Shown one piece after another: positions 52,305-61,192 of a DNA stretch of 64,000 bases. Within the stretch, counting starts at the first letter, position 1. Every line of letters begins with the position of its first letter. The DNA is from Humibacillus xanthopallidus (GTDB lineage: Bacteria; Actinomycetota; Actinomycetes; Actinomycetales; Dermatophilaceae): positions 1,426,001-1,490,000 of the forward strand of contig NZ_VFPM01000002.1 of the NCBI RefSeq assembly GCF_006716675.1, read 5' to 3'. The notes under the pieces were generated by a model. The model was not told where the DNA came from and searched no databases. It saw only the letters and a list, made by a program, of their open reading frames with translations. The position numbers and the translations under genes are program-made.

Positions 52305-53851
52305 AGCTGCTCCTGCTCCGGAACCTCTTCCGGCGCAGCCGCGCCCAGACGATCGGCATCATCGCCGGCATCGTCTACTTCTCCTTCGCGGTGGTCGGGG
52401 TGGCCGTCCTGCTGGGGTCGCTGCGCACGTCGCTCGACGATGCCCGGGTCATCATCCCGCTCGTCGGGGCCGGCACGATCCTGCTCTGGACGATCGTGCC
52501 GCTCTTCACGTTCGGCTCCGACCCGACGCTCGATCCCGCGCGGTTCGCGACCTTCGCCGTGCCGACCCGCGACCTCGCCGTCGGCCTCGCGCTCTCGGCC
52601 CTCATCGGCCTGCCGGCCATCGCGACCTGCGTCATCATGGCCGGGGTCTTCGTGGCGTGGACGGTGACGCCGGGCTCGGCCGTCGCCGGGCTCGTCTGCG
52701 TCGTCGTCGGCGTGCTGACCGCCGTGACGACGAGCCGCTGGGTCTCGGCGCGCGCCACGGGTGCGTTGCAGTCACGACGCGGCCGCGACGCGCTGGCCAT
52801 CGCGGGGCTGGTGCTGCTGCTCGTCGCCGGTCCGCTCGTGGCCTTCGTCGCCAGCTCCGGCGCCGACGCGAAGGGGGCCGCCGGCATGCTGTCCGACGTC
52901 ATCGCGTGGACCCCCCTCGGCTGGGTGTGGGCCGCGCCGACCGACATCGCGGCCGGTGACACCACGACCGGCCTCCTCCGCCTCCTGCTCGGCGTCCTGA
53001 CGCTCGTCGTCGTCGGGCGCCTCTGGGCGGGGGCCGTCTCCGACCAGGTCGAGAACCCCCGCGCCGTCGCTCGCTCCGACGCCGGTGTCGCTGCCGACGG
53101 CGACCTCGGCCTCTTCGCTCGCACGGCTGACACCGCGGGCGGCGCGGTGGCCGGCCGTGTCCTCACCTCCTACCGGCGCGACCCCCGCTTCCAGGTCGCG
53201 CTCATCACGACGCCGCTTGTGCCGCTGCTCCTCCTCGTGCCCTTCGTCGTTGGTGACGTCCTCTGGGCGCCCCTGCTCATGGGACCCCTCGTCGCCTTCC
53301 TGCTCGGTTTCGGCGAGCACAACGCGGTGGCCTACGACTCCGACGCGGTGTGGCTGCACCTCGTCACGGCAACGCCCGGGGTGGCCGACCGGCGGGGGCG
53401 TCTCGTCGCCTCAGCGTTGCTCGCGCTCCTGCTCGTGCCGGCATACACGCTCGTCGGCGCGGGGCTCGGCGGCCGTCTCGACCTGCTCGGCGGGTTGCTC
53501 GGCCTGTCCGTGGCGCTGCTCGGTGCGGGCTACGGCCTGTCGAGCGTCATGAACGTCGTGCTGCCCTACCCGGTGCCCGAGTCGGGCGAGAGCCCCTTCG
53601 CCTCGCCGCCGGGTGCGGCCGGCGCCACCCTGCTCGCCCAGACGGTCGCGAGCATCGGCACGACCGTCATCGCTGCTCCCGTGCTGCTGCTCGCCTGGCT
53701 CGGCTGGCAGGGACAGGTCTGGGCGGTGTGGGCCACCGCCGTGCTCGGGCTCGCCCTCGGTGTCGCTGCCGCGCTCGTCGGCATCCGCATCGGCGGCCGA
53801 CTCTTCGAGAGCCGCGGCCCCGAGCTGCTCGCCGCCCTCCGGCGCACCTGA
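52280..53851 (+). CDS. ABC-2-type transporter membrane subunit
   Basis: A 523-residue membrane protein with about twelve helices, containing VVAHLLRLKLLLLRNLFRRSR (in part) at the N-terminus, repeated Val/Leu/Ala-rich helices, and a central charged loop (DQVENPRAVARSDAGVAADGDLG). Its coupling helix is not obvious. GTG 52280 has GGAGGG at 6 nt; the frame upstream is antisense-like and rejected. It pairs with the ATPase just upstream by a 25-nt overlap. Confidence 0.85.
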   Translation: MVAHLLRLKLLLLRNLFRRSRAQTIGIIAGIVYFSFAVVGVAVLLGSLRTSLDDARVIIPLVGAGTILLWTIVPLFTFGSDPTLDPARFATFAVPTRDLAVGLALSALIGLPAIATCVIMAGVFVAWTVTPGSAVAGLVCVVVGVLTAVTTSRWVSARATGALQSRRGRDALAIAGLVLLLVAGPLVAFVASSGADAKGAAGMLSDVIAWTPLGWVWAAPTDIAAGDTTTGLLRLLLGVLTLVVVGRLWAGAVSDQVENPRAVARSDAGVAADGDLGLFARTADTAGGAVAGRVLTSYRRDPRFQVALITTPLVPLLLLVPFVVGDVLWAPLLMGPLVAFLLGFGEHNAVAYDSDAVWLHLVTATPGVADRRGRLVASALLALLLVPAYTLVGAGLGGRLDLLGGLLGLSVALLGAGYGLSSVMNVVLPYPVPESGESPFASPPGAAGATLLAQTVASIGTTVIAAPVLLLAWLGWQGQVWAVWATAVLGLALGVAAALVGIRIGGRLFESRGPELLAALRRT

Positions 53852-53857
53852 CCCTGA

Positions 53858-54000
53858 GCTCGAGTGCCCACTTCCCGACGGTGGAATCTGGGCACTCGAC
53901 GCTCGAGTGCTCACTTCCAGACGGGGAGAACTGGGCACTCGACGCTCGAGTGCGCGTTTTCGGACGGGGAGAACTGGGCACTCGACGCTCGAGTGCTCAG
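53858..54000. repeat. 43-bp tandem hairpin repeat array (three full units plus a partial unit)
   Basis: Units start with GCTCGAGTGC at 53858, 53901, 53944 and 53987, an exact 43-bp period. Each carries CGAGTGCCCA-like and TGGGCACTCG arms (53861-53870 with 53889-53898 in unit 1, perfect 10 bp; units 2 and 3 have one or two mismatches) around an 18-nt loop containing GACGGGGAGAAC. It lies between convergent genes. It may serve as a multiple terminator or a mobile palindrome expansion. Confidence 0.85.
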
Positions 54001-54019
54001 CTCGCCACGTGCAGTGGGG

Positions 54020-54796
54020 TCAGCCTTTGCTCTTGCCCTTGGAGCGTTCGACGGCGAGGTGTGCGGCGCCGATGATGCCGGCCTGGTTGCGCAGCAGGGC
54101 GGGCACGATCGGGCAGCGCAGCGTGAGCTGGGGCAGGAACTTCTCGCTGTCCTTCGAGATGCCGCCACCGACGACGATGAGGTCCGGCGAGAAGAGCTTC
54201 TCGATGGTGTCGTAGTAGACCTGGAGGCGCTCGACGTACTCGCTCCACGACAGGCCCTCGCGCTCCTTGACCGACGAGGCGGCCCGGTCCTCGGCGTCGT
54301 AGCCGTCGATCTCGAGGTGGCCGAGCTCGGAGTTGGGCACGAGCCGGCCGTCGTGGATGAGCGCCGTGCCGATGCCGGTGCCGAGCGTCGTGAGGATGAC
54401 GAGTCCCTGCACCCCCTTGGCGGCGCCGTAGTGCAGCTCGGCAATGCCGGCAGCGTCGGCGTCGTTGAGCACCGTGACGTCGCGGCCGGTGTGCTCCTTG
54501 ATGAGCGCCTCCGCGTCGGTGCCCCGCCACGAAGGGTCGATGTTGGCGGCCGACAGCACGGTGCCGCGGATGACCACGGCCGGCACGGTCACGCCGATGG
54601 GGGAGCCGCCGGTCCGGTCGGCGAAGTGGTCGACGATCTGGTCGACGACCTCAGCCACGGCGTCGGGCGTCGCAGGCTTCGGGGTGAGGATCTTGAGACG
54701 GGCCTCGGCGAGGTCGCCGGCCTCGAGGTCGACGGGCGCACCCTTGATGCCGCTGCCGCCGATGTCGATGCCGAGTGGCTTGCCCTTCTTGCCCAT
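54020..54796 (-). CDS. ppgK: Polyphosphate glucokinase
   Basis: A 258-residue ROK-family kinase. GIDIGGSGIKGAPVDL is the phosphate motif at the N-terminus, VTVPAVVIRGTV, NDADAAGIAELHYGAAKG (catalytic Asp) and TLGTGIGTALIHDGRLVPN follow, then the SELGHLEIDG motif. No Cys-type ROK zinc motif is present, as usual for PpgK. It phosphorylates glucose with polyphosphate or ATP. ATG 54796 with AAGGAAG 9 nt upstream. Confidence 0.93.
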   Translation of the reverse strand: MGKKGKPLGIDIGGSGIKGAPVDLEAGDLAEARLKILTPKPATPDAVAEVVDQIVDHFADRTGGSPIGVTVPAVVIRGTVLSAANIDPSWRGTDAEALIKEHTGRDVTVLNDADAAGIAELHYGAAKGVQGLVILTTLGTGIGTALIHDGRLVPNSELGHLEIDGYDAEDRAASSVKEREGLSWSEYVERLQVYYDTIEKLFSPDLIVVGGGISKDSEKFLPQLTLRCPIVPALLRNQAGIIGAAHLAVERSKGKSKG

Positions 54797-54883
54797 GAGC
54801 TGCAACTTCCTTGTCGAGGTGGGGGTGTGGGTGCGGCCGAGGCCGCCGGGTCGACCGGTGCCTCGGGGTGTGGCGAGAGGAGC

Positions 54884-55747
54884 CTACGGCAGCGTGAGGA
54901 TCTCGTTGCCGGTGTCCGTCACGAGGATGGTGTGCTCGAACTGCGCCGAGCGCCGCCCGTCGCGGGTGACGACGGTCCAGCCGTCGTCCCACATCTGCCA
55001 CTCGTGGGTGCCGAGGTTGAGCATCGGCTCGATCGTGAAGGTCATGCCCGACTGGATGACGGTGCCGTAGTTCGGCGCGGCGTCGTAGTGCGGGACGATG
55101 AGCCCGGAGTGGAACTCCGTGCCGATGCCGTGACCGGTGAAGTCGCGCACGACGCCGTAGCCGAAGCGCTTCGCGTAGCTCTCGATGACACGGCCGATGA
55201 CGTTGATCTGGCGCCCCGGACGTGCCGCGCGGATGCCGCGCATCATCGCCTCATGGGTGCGCTCGACGAGCAGCCGCGACTCCTCGTCGACGTCGCCGAC
55301 GAGATAGGTGGCGTCGGTGTCGCCGTGCACCCCGCCGATGTATGCCGTGACGTCGATGTTGACGATGTCGCCGTCCTCGAGCGCCCGGCCGTCAGGGATG
55401 CCGTGACAGATGACCTCGTTGACGCTCGTGCAGACCGACTTCGGGAATCCCTTGTAGCCCAAGGGAGACGGGTAGGCGCCGTGGTCGAGCATGAACTCGT
55501 GGGCGACGGCGTCGAGCTCGTCGGTGGTCACGCCGGGGGCGATGCGCTCCGCCGCCGCAGCCATGGCCTGCGCGGCGATGCGACCCGCGATGCGCATCCG
55601 CTCGACCGTCTCGGCGTCCTTGATGCGGGCGTCACCGTCCTCGCGCGGGTTGGGCACGTCGACGTAGTGCGGCCGGGCGATCGAGGAGGGCACGGATCGG
55701 CGGGGGCTGAGGGGGTGCGGAGACACCGGGGCGTGGAGCAACGGCAT
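54884..55747 (-). CDS. map: Methionine aminopeptidase, type I
   Basis: A 287-residue pita-bread metallopeptidase that removes N-terminal Met. Visible: [48 protein letters not shown] (metal Asp pair, in part), [20 protein letters not shown] (His) and [12 protein letters not shown] (Glu), then [14 protein letters not shown]. The 40-residue N-terminal extension with PxxP ([15 protein letters not shown]) is the SH3-binding-like type of actinobacterial MAPs. ATG 55747 has TAGACT 7 nt upstream, a leaderless arrangement. Convergent-adjacent to ppgK and divergent from the small gene at 55843. Confidence 0.93.
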   Translation of the reverse strand: MPLLHAPVSPHPLSPRRSVPSSIARPHYVDVPNPREDGDARIKDAETVERMRIAGRIAAQAMAAAAERIAPGVTTDELDAVAHEFMLDHGAYPSPLGYKGFPKSVCTSVNEVICHGIPDGRALEDGDIVNIDVTAYIGGVHGDTDATYLVGDVDEESRLLVERTHEAMMRGIRAARPGRQINVIGRVIESYAKRFGYGVVRDFTGHGIGTEFHSGLIVPHYDAAPNYGTVIQSGMTFTIEPMLNLGTHEWQMWDDGWTVVTRDGRRSAQFEHTILVTDTGNEILTLP

Positions 55748-55842
55748 ACGGTGGAGTCTAGGTCGTCGCGACCGCGCCCCGGCGCGGGTCGCCCACGACC
55801 CGGACCCCGTCCAGGACGTCAGCGCAGATGTGAGGAGTCGCA

Positions 55843-56052
55843 GTGAGCTTCTGGTACAACGTCGACACCGGCCAGGTGGAGACCGACGACAACCGCAGCC
55901 GTGGCGAGCAGGTGCTCGGCCCCTACGCCACCGAGGCGGAGGCGCGGGCAGCTCTCGAGACCGCCCACAAGAAGACGGAGGCGTGGGACGCGGCAGACCG
56001 TGCCTGGCGCGACGGGCCAGCCGCCCGTGACGAGGACGAGCTCGACGACTGA
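55843..56052 (+). CDS. Small conserved actinobacterial protein
   Basis: A 69-residue protein beginning [20 protein letters not shown], with [33 protein letters not shown] (in part, helix with A-x-x-A pattern) and an acidic tail DEDELDD. Proteins of this type recur beside map in actinobacteria (recollection, not checked). The function is unknown; the centre resembles half of an SPOR-like unit. GTG with GAGGAG 5 nt upstream. Divergent from map, convergent with panB. Confidence 0.75.
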   Translation: MSFWYNVDTGQVETDDNRSRGEQVLGPYATEAEARAALETAHKKTEAWDAADRAWRDGPAARDEDELDD

Positions 56053-56095
56053 CCCCGGCGACTGACCCCGGCGACCGACCCCGCGCGGGCGGGCG

Positions 56096-57013
56096 CTACG
56101 ACTCGAAGGAGTGCTCGGCCGCGGGGAAGGCGCCCGACTCGACGTCGGCGGCATACGCCTGCGCGGCGTCGATGAGCGTGGAGCGCAGGTCGGCGTACTT
56201 CTTGACGAAGCGCGGCGCCTTGCCGCTGCGCAGCCCGGCGAAGTCGCTCCACACGAGCACCTGCGCGTCGGTGCCGGCCCCGGCGCCGATGCCGATGGTG
56301 GGGATCGCGAGCTCCTCGGTGACGCGCGCCGCGACAGGCGCGGGCACCATCTCGAGGACGACCGAGAAGGCGCCGGCGTCCTGCACGGCCCGGGCCTCGG
56401 CAATGAGCTCGTCAGCGGCGTCGCCCCGGCCCTGCACGCGGTAGCCGCCGAGCTGGTGCTCACTCTGCGGGGTGAAGCCGAGGTGGGCCATGACCGGGAT
56501 GCCGGCATCGGTGAGAGCCCTGATCAGGGGCACCATCGGGGCGCCGCCCTCGAGCTTGACCGCGTGGGCGAGCCCTTCCTTCATGAGGCGCACGGCGCTC
56601 GCGAAGCCCTGCTCGATCGAGGCGCCGTAGGACCCGAAGGGCAGGTCCGCGACGACGAGCGCGCGATGTGCGGCCGAGGAGACCGCGCGCACGAGCGGCA
56701 CCATCTCGTCGAGGGTCACCGGCACCGTCGTCTCGTAGCCGTAGACGTTGTTGCCCGCGGAGTCGCCGACGAGGAGCACGGGGATGCCGGCCTCGTCGAA
56801 GATCTGGGCGGCATACATGTCGTATGCCGTGAGCATCGCCCACTTGCGGCCCTCGGCCTTCATGGCCTGCAGGTGCGGGATGCGCACGCGTCGGGGGAGC
56901 GGCGCGGTGCCGCCGGTCTGTGCACCGCGAGGGGCCCCGACGGCCGCAGGGTCACCCGACGGCCGGCTCGCGGACCCGTAGGGGTTGGGCTCTTCGGGTG
57001 CCTCAGCGCTCAT
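56096..57013 (-). CDS. panB: 3-methyl-2-oxobutanoate hydroxymethyltransferase
   Basis: A 305-residue TIM-barrel enzyme of pantothenate biosynthesis that adds a hydroxymethyl group from methylenetetrahydrofolate to alpha-ketoisovalerate. Motifs: [39 protein letters not shown] (metal Asp), [52 protein letters not shown] and [18 protein letters not shown]. It has a 45-residue Pro/Gly-rich N-terminal extension. ATG 57013 has TAGCAT 7 nt upstream, so the leader is absent. Monocistronic. Confidence 0.94.
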   Translation of the reverse strand: MSAEAPEEPNPYGSASRPSGDPAAVGAPRGAQTGGTAPLPRRVRIPHLQAMKAEGRKWAMLTAYDMYAAQIFDEAGIPVLLVGDSAGNNVYGYETTVPVTLDEMVPLVRAVSSAAHRALVVADLPFGSYGASIEQGFASAVRLMKEGLAHAVKLEGGAPMVPLIRALTDAGIPVMAHLGFTPQSEHQLGGYRVQGRGDAADELIAEARAVQDAGAFSVVLEMVPAPVAARVTEELAIPTIGIGAGAGTDAQVLVWSDFAGLRSGKAPRFVKKYADLRSTLIDAAQAYAADVESGAFPAAEHSFES

Positions 57014-57267
57014 GCCGCCGATGCTAGCGGTGCGCTCGCAATTGACCGGACACAGCCACGTCCACGGCGGGACAGAGCGCTACCGGCCGGCTGCGGGGAC
57101 AGACGAGAGGACTGCAAGAATTTACCCTCCCTTGAAGCTTCTTCGGCTGAAATGGCTTGTGCCACAAGTTTTTACATCCACTTCACACGCAATCCTCAAT
57201 TTGTCGTGCATCTGTGCTGTCATACCTGAGGCGCCGCTCGGCGCCGGATTCATCAGGAGGACAGATC
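57014..57267. promoter_or_regulatory. AT-rich upstream region of the secreted M6 peptidase
   Basis: The middle (57115-57225) is clearly richer in A/T than its surroundings, with runs such as AAGTTTTTACATCC and TCAATTTGTCG. No ORF. It probably contains the promoter and regulator sites of the peptidase gene; no precise -10/-35 pair is assigned. Confidence 0.45.
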
Positions 57268-59628
57268 TTGAACAAGCGTCACTGGAGCGCTGTGTCCGGG
57301 CTGGCCGTGGGGGCACTCGTCGTCACCGGCCTCACCGCCCCGATGCAGGCTCAGGCAACGCCGGCGGCACCGGCCCCGGTCAGCGGAGACCCCGCGGCCG
57401 CGCAGGCGTCCCGCCCCGACAACCTGCCCAACCCGCTTGCCGATGCGCAGGCAGCCAAGACGAAGGACGCCGTCACCAAGCTCATCAAGGGCGAGGCGAC
57501 GACGAAGACGATCAACGGCAACCGCGTCATCGAGGTCACGACGACCGCCAAGAACGGCAAGGCCGGCAAGCCGACGTACGTCAACTACCCCGTGAACCGT
57601 GAGGAGGACATCTTCACGATCCTCACGGACTTCGGCACGAAGACGATGCCGACGCAGGGTGGTGCGGCCGGTCCCGTGCACAACACGATCCCCGAGCCCG
57701 ACCGCACCTGGGACGGGAACGCGACGGACGACAACTCGACGTACTGGATCAAGGACTTCAACCGCGACCACTACCTCGACATGATGTTCGGCCCGGGGGA
57801 GTCGTTCCGTGACTTCTACCAGAAGCAGAGCAACGGCCGGTTCGTCGCCAAGGGCGACGTCTCCGACTGGGTGACCGTGCCGTACAACGAGGCGCGCTAC
57901 GGCCACAACCCCGTGACCGATGACGAGGGCAACCCCATCGACGGCACCAGTGAGTCCGACGGCTACTGGAGCTACATCCAGGACACGGCGACCGCCTGGT
58001 ACGACGCCCAGAAGAAGGCCGGCAAGAGCGACGCCGACATCAAGAGCTACCTCGCGCAGTTCGACAAGGTCGACCGCTACGACTACGACGGCGACGGCGA
58101 CTTCACCGAGCCCGACGGCTACATCGACCACTTCCAGGCGATCCACGCCGGTGAGGGCGAGGAGGCCGGCGGCGGCGCGCAGGGAGAGGACGCCATCTGG
58201 TCGCACCGCTGGTACGCCTACTCCACCGACGCCGGCAAGACCGGCCCCGGCTTCAACAAGCTCGGCGGCGTGCAGCTCGGCAACTCGGGCATGTGGATCG
58301 GTGACTACACCACTGAGCCCGAGAACGGCGGACTCGGTGTGTTCGCGCATGAGTTCGGCCACGACCTCGGCCTGCCCGACCTCTACGACACGGCCGGCGG
58401 CGACAACGGCACCGCCTTCTGGACCCTCATGAGCGGTGGCTCGTGGCTCAACCACGGCCAGGACTCGATCGGCACGACGCCCGGCTACATGGGCGCGTGG
58501 GAGAAGCTGCAGCTCGGCTGGCTCGACTACAAGGTCGTGCCGTACGGCACTGACACGACGGTCAAGCTGAGCCAGGCCGACAGGGCCACGAAGAGCGGAT
58601 CGGTCCAGGCTCTGATCGTGCCGCTCCCGGAGCGCACGGTGACCGCCAAGCGCAACACCCCCCACTCCGGCACGGCCGAGTGGTGGAGCGGCTTCGACGA
58701 CAACCTCAACTCGACCCTCGCGCGCACGGTCGACCTCACCGGGGCCAAGACCTCGGCCTCCGTCGGCGCCTGGGTGCAGGGAAACCTGGAGAAGGGCTAC
58801 GACTACCTCTACGGCGAGGTGTCGACGGACAACGGCGCGACCTGGAAGCAGGTCGGGGCGCCGATCGACGGGCGCTTCGCCTGGGCGCAGCAGTCGTGGG
58901 ATCTCTCTGCCTACAAGGGCTCCTCGGTGCAGTTCCGTTTCCGCGTGGCCACTGACGGTGGTGTCTCGAGCGAGGCCTTCATCGACGACGTCGCTGTGAC
59001 CGCCGACGGCGTCACCGGCCCGGTCGACAGCGTCGAGAGTGGCGCCGGGGCCTGGACGGCCAAGGGCTTCTCGATCATCAACGGCACGACGACCAAGCAG
59101 GTGCAGGACGTCTACTACGCCGAGAACCGCGTCTACAGCGGCTACGACCAGACCCTCGAGACAGGCCCGTACAACTTCGGCTGGGGCACGACCAAGCCTG
59201 ACTGGGTGGAGCGATTCCCGTACCAGAACGGCATGCTCGTCTGGTTCGCCAACGGCGAGTACACCAACAACAACACCAGCTCGCACCCCGGTGGCGGCCA
59301 GGTGCTCCCGGTCGACGCCCGCCCGGCGCCGATCTACCTCAACAACGCGGACGGCTCGAAGACCCGCCTCGGCAACCGGCGCCAGCCGTTCGATGCGACC
59401 TTCGGCCAGGAGGCCACCGACGCGGTGAGCTTCCACCGCAACGGCATCGAGACCACGGTCGCGTCCTCGCCGGCGATCCCGACGTTCGACGACTCGGACC
59501 CGAACCGCTACTGGGCCTCGACGAACCCGTGGGCGTCCACCAAGGTGGCCGGCTCGGGCACGACGATGACGGTCAGCAAGACCACGGACGGCGGCAACGA
59601 GCTGCAGGTCAAGGTCACCTTCAAGTGA
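57268..59628 (+). CDS. Secreted M6-family metallopeptidase (immune inhibitor A-like)
   Basis: A 786-residue secreted protease. The signal peptide is LAVGALVVTGLTAPMQAQA with cleavage after QAQA. A prodomain of about 100 residues is followed by the M6 catalytic domain with zinc motif FAHEFGHDLGLPDLYDTA (H-E-x-x-H, about residue 360) and later MSGGSWLNHG. The C-terminal region (from about 560) has two beta modules including DGGVSSEAFIDDVAVTADG (immune inhibitor A-type MAM-like). TTG 57268 is the start because AGGAGG lies 7 nt before it; the longer in-frame reading crosses the AT-rich promoter region. Ca-binding type DYDGDGDF (about residue 271) is present. Such enzymes degrade extracellular proteins. 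Confidence 0.93.
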   Translation: MNKRHWSAVSGLAVGALVVTGLTAPMQAQATPAAPAPVSGDPAAAQASRPDNLPNPLADAQAAKTKDAVTKLIKGEATTKTINGNRVIEVTTTAKNGKAGKPTYVNYPVNREEDIFTILTDFGTKTMPTQGGAAGPVHNTIPEPDRTWDGNATDDNSTYWIKDFNRDHYLDMMFGPGESFRDFYQKQSNGRFVAKGDVSDWVTVPYNEARYGHNPVTDDEGNPIDGTSESDGYWSYIQDTATAWYDAQKKAGKSDADIKSYLAQFDKVDRYDYDGDGDFTEPDGYIDHFQAIHAGEGEEAGGGAQGEDAIWSHRWYAYSTDAGKTGPGFNKLGGVQLGNSGMWIGDYTTEPENGGLGVFAHEFGHDLGLPDLYDTAGGDNGTAFWTLMSGGSWLNHGQDSIGTTPGYMGAWEKLQLGWLDYKVVPYGTDTTVKLSQADRATKSGSVQALIVPLPERTVTAKRNTPHSGTAEWWSGFDDNLNSTLARTVDLTGAKTSASVGAWVQGNLEKGYDYLYGEVSTDNGATWKQVGAPIDGRFAWAQQSWDLSAYKGSSVQFRFRVATDGGVSSEAFIDDVAVTADGVTGPVDSVESGAGAWTAKGFSIINGTTTKQVQDVYYAENRVYSGYDQTLETGPYNFGWGTTKPDWVERFPYQNGMLVWFANGEYTNNNTSSHPGGGQVLPVDARPAPIYLNNADGSKTRLGNRRQPFDATFGQEATDAVSFHRNGIETTVASSPAIPTFDDSDPNRYWASTNPWASTKVAGSGTTMTVSKTTDGGNELQVKVTFK

Positions 59629-59645
59629 CCTGAGGTCGACTGACC

Positions 59646-59680
59646 GAGAGGGCCCCCGAGATCACCTCGGGGGCCCTCTC
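59646..59680 (+). terminator. Strong hairpin terminator
   Basis: A perfect 15-bp stem (GAGAGGGCCCCCGAG with CTCGGGGGCCCTCTC) and a 5-nt loop, 17 bp after the stop of the M6 peptidase gene. Confidence 0.85.
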
Positions 59681-59765
59681 GCGTCTGCGCTGCGCCCCCC
59701 GGGGGGTGTGCCGCCCCCCGCCGGACGGCATACGGCAGGGGCGGCGTCCCAAAACCACGGGTGTC

Positions 59766-59781
59766 GTCACATGCGCGAAAC
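59766..59781. promoter_or_regulatory. GlnR-type box upstream of glnA2
   Basis: GTCAC (59766-59770), six bases, GAAAC (59777-59781): this matches the actinobacterial GlnR consensus gTnAC-n6-GaAAC. It is 22 bp before the glnA2 ATG. It supports nitrogen control of glnA2-glnE, although position so near the start is also compatible with repression. Confidence 0.55.
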
Positions 59782-59803
59782 AGCGATGCGGCAGGATCGA
59801 CAC

Positions 59804-61141
59804 ATGAACCGTCAGGAAGAGTTCGTGCTGCGCACGATCGAAGAGCGCGACATCCGCTTCGTCCGTCTCTGGTTCACCGACGTGCTCGGCACGCTCAAGT
59901 CCGTGGCGGTGGCGCCGGCGGAGCTCGAGGGTGCCTTCGCCGAGGGGATCGGCTTCGACGGCTCGGCCATCGAGGGACTGACCCGGGTCTACGAGGCCGA
60001 CATGCTGGCCAAGCCCGACCCCTCGACCTTCCAGATCCTGCCCTGGCGCGGAGACCCGCCCGGCACCGCCCGGATGTTCTGCGACCTCCAGCTGCCCGAC
60101 GGCGCCCCGAGCTTCGCCGACCCGAGGCACGTGCTGCAGCGGGCCCTCACCAAGGCGGCAGACCTCGGCTTCACGTTCTACACGCACCCCGAGATCGAGT
60201 TCTTCCTCCTCGAGCAGGAGCGCGGCCCGCTCGGGCGACCGGTCCCCGTCGACGACGCCGGCTACTTCGACCACGTGCCCCACGGCACCGGTCACGACTT
60301 CCGTCGCGCCGCGATCACGATGCTCGAGAACATGGGCATCTCGGTCGAGTTCAGCCACCACGAGGGCGCGCCGGGGCAGAACGAGATCGACCTGCGCTAC
60401 GCCGACGCCCTGAGCACCGCCGACAACATCATGACGTTCCGCACGGTCGTCAAGGAGGTGGCGCTCACCCAGGGCATCTACGCCACCTTCATGCCCAAGC
60501 CCTTCTCGGAGCACCCCGGCTCCGGCATGCACACGCACCTCTCGCTCTTCGAGGGCGACGCCAACGCCTTCTACGAGGCCGGTGCGCCCTACCAGCTGAG
60601 CAAGGTCGGACGGCAGTTCATCGCGGGGCTGCTGCGCCACGGCGCCGAGACGACTGCCATCACCAACCAGTGGGTCAACTCCTACAAGCGCCTCTGGGGT
60701 GGGGGAGAGGCCCCGGCGCACCTGACGTGGGGCCACAACAACCGCTCCGCCCTCGTGCGCGTGCCGATGCACAAGCCCAACAAGGGCCAGTCGACGCGCA
60801 TCGAGGTGCGCTCGCTCGACGCGGCGTGCAACCCTTACCTCGCCTTCGCCGTGCTGCTCGGCGCCGGCCTCAAGGGCATCGAGGAGGGCTACGAGCTGCC
60901 ACCCGAGACCGAGGACGACGTGTGGAGCCTCACCGACGCGGAGCGCCGCGCGATGGGCATCAAGCCGTTGCCGAGCTCGCTCGGGCGCGCGCTCGAGGTG
61001 ATGGAGGAGAGCGAGCTCGTCGCCGACATCCTCGGTGAGCACGTCTTCGACTTCTTCCTGCGCAACAAGCGGCAGGAGTGGCAGGACTACCGGCACGAGG
61101 TCAGCCAGTTCGAGCTGGACCGCTACCTCCCGCGTCTCTGA
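59804..61141 (+). CDS. glnA2: Glutamine synthetase, type I (GlnA2)
   Basis: A 445-residue GSI. RFVRLWFTDVLGTLKSVAV and EGIGFDGSAIEGL mark the N-terminal beta-grasp; EIEFFLL and EFSHHEGAPGQNEIDLRYADA carry metal Glu/His; MPKPFSEHPGSGMHTHLSL and NSYKRLWGGGEAPAHLTWG the ammonium and ATP region. The adenylylation segment has Tyr in EEGYELPPE where GSI-beta enzymes have NLYDLPP. Short relative to GlnA1 (about 470). It is followed 51 nt later by glnE, the typical glnA2-glnE order of actinobacteria, and has a GlnR-type box upstream. ATG 59804 is chosen with AGGA at 7 nt. Confidence 0.93.
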   Translation: MNRQEEFVLRTIEERDIRFVRLWFTDVLGTLKSVAVAPAELEGAFAEGIGFDGSAIEGLTRVYEADMLAKPDPSTFQILPWRGDPPGTARMFCDLQLPDGAPSFADPRHVLQRALTKAADLGFTFYTHPEIEFFLLEQERGPLGRPVPVDDAGYFDHVPHGTGHDFRRAAITMLENMGISVEFSHHEGAPGQNEIDLRYADALSTADNIMTFRTVVKEVALTQGIYATFMPKPFSEHPGSGMHTHLSLFEGDANAFYEAGAPYQLSKVGRQFIAGLLRHGAETTAITNQWVNSYKRLWGGGEAPAHLTWGHNNRSALVRVPMHKPNKGQSTRIEVRSLDAACNPYLAFAVLLGAGLKGIEEGYELPPETEDDVWSLTDAERRAMGIKPLPSSLGRALEVMEESELVADILGEHVFDFFLRNKRQEWQDYRHEVSQFELDRYLPRL

Positions 61142-61192
61142 CGCACACCGCGCAGCGGGCCGACTCCCGACGACGGGCAGGACCTGACACCG

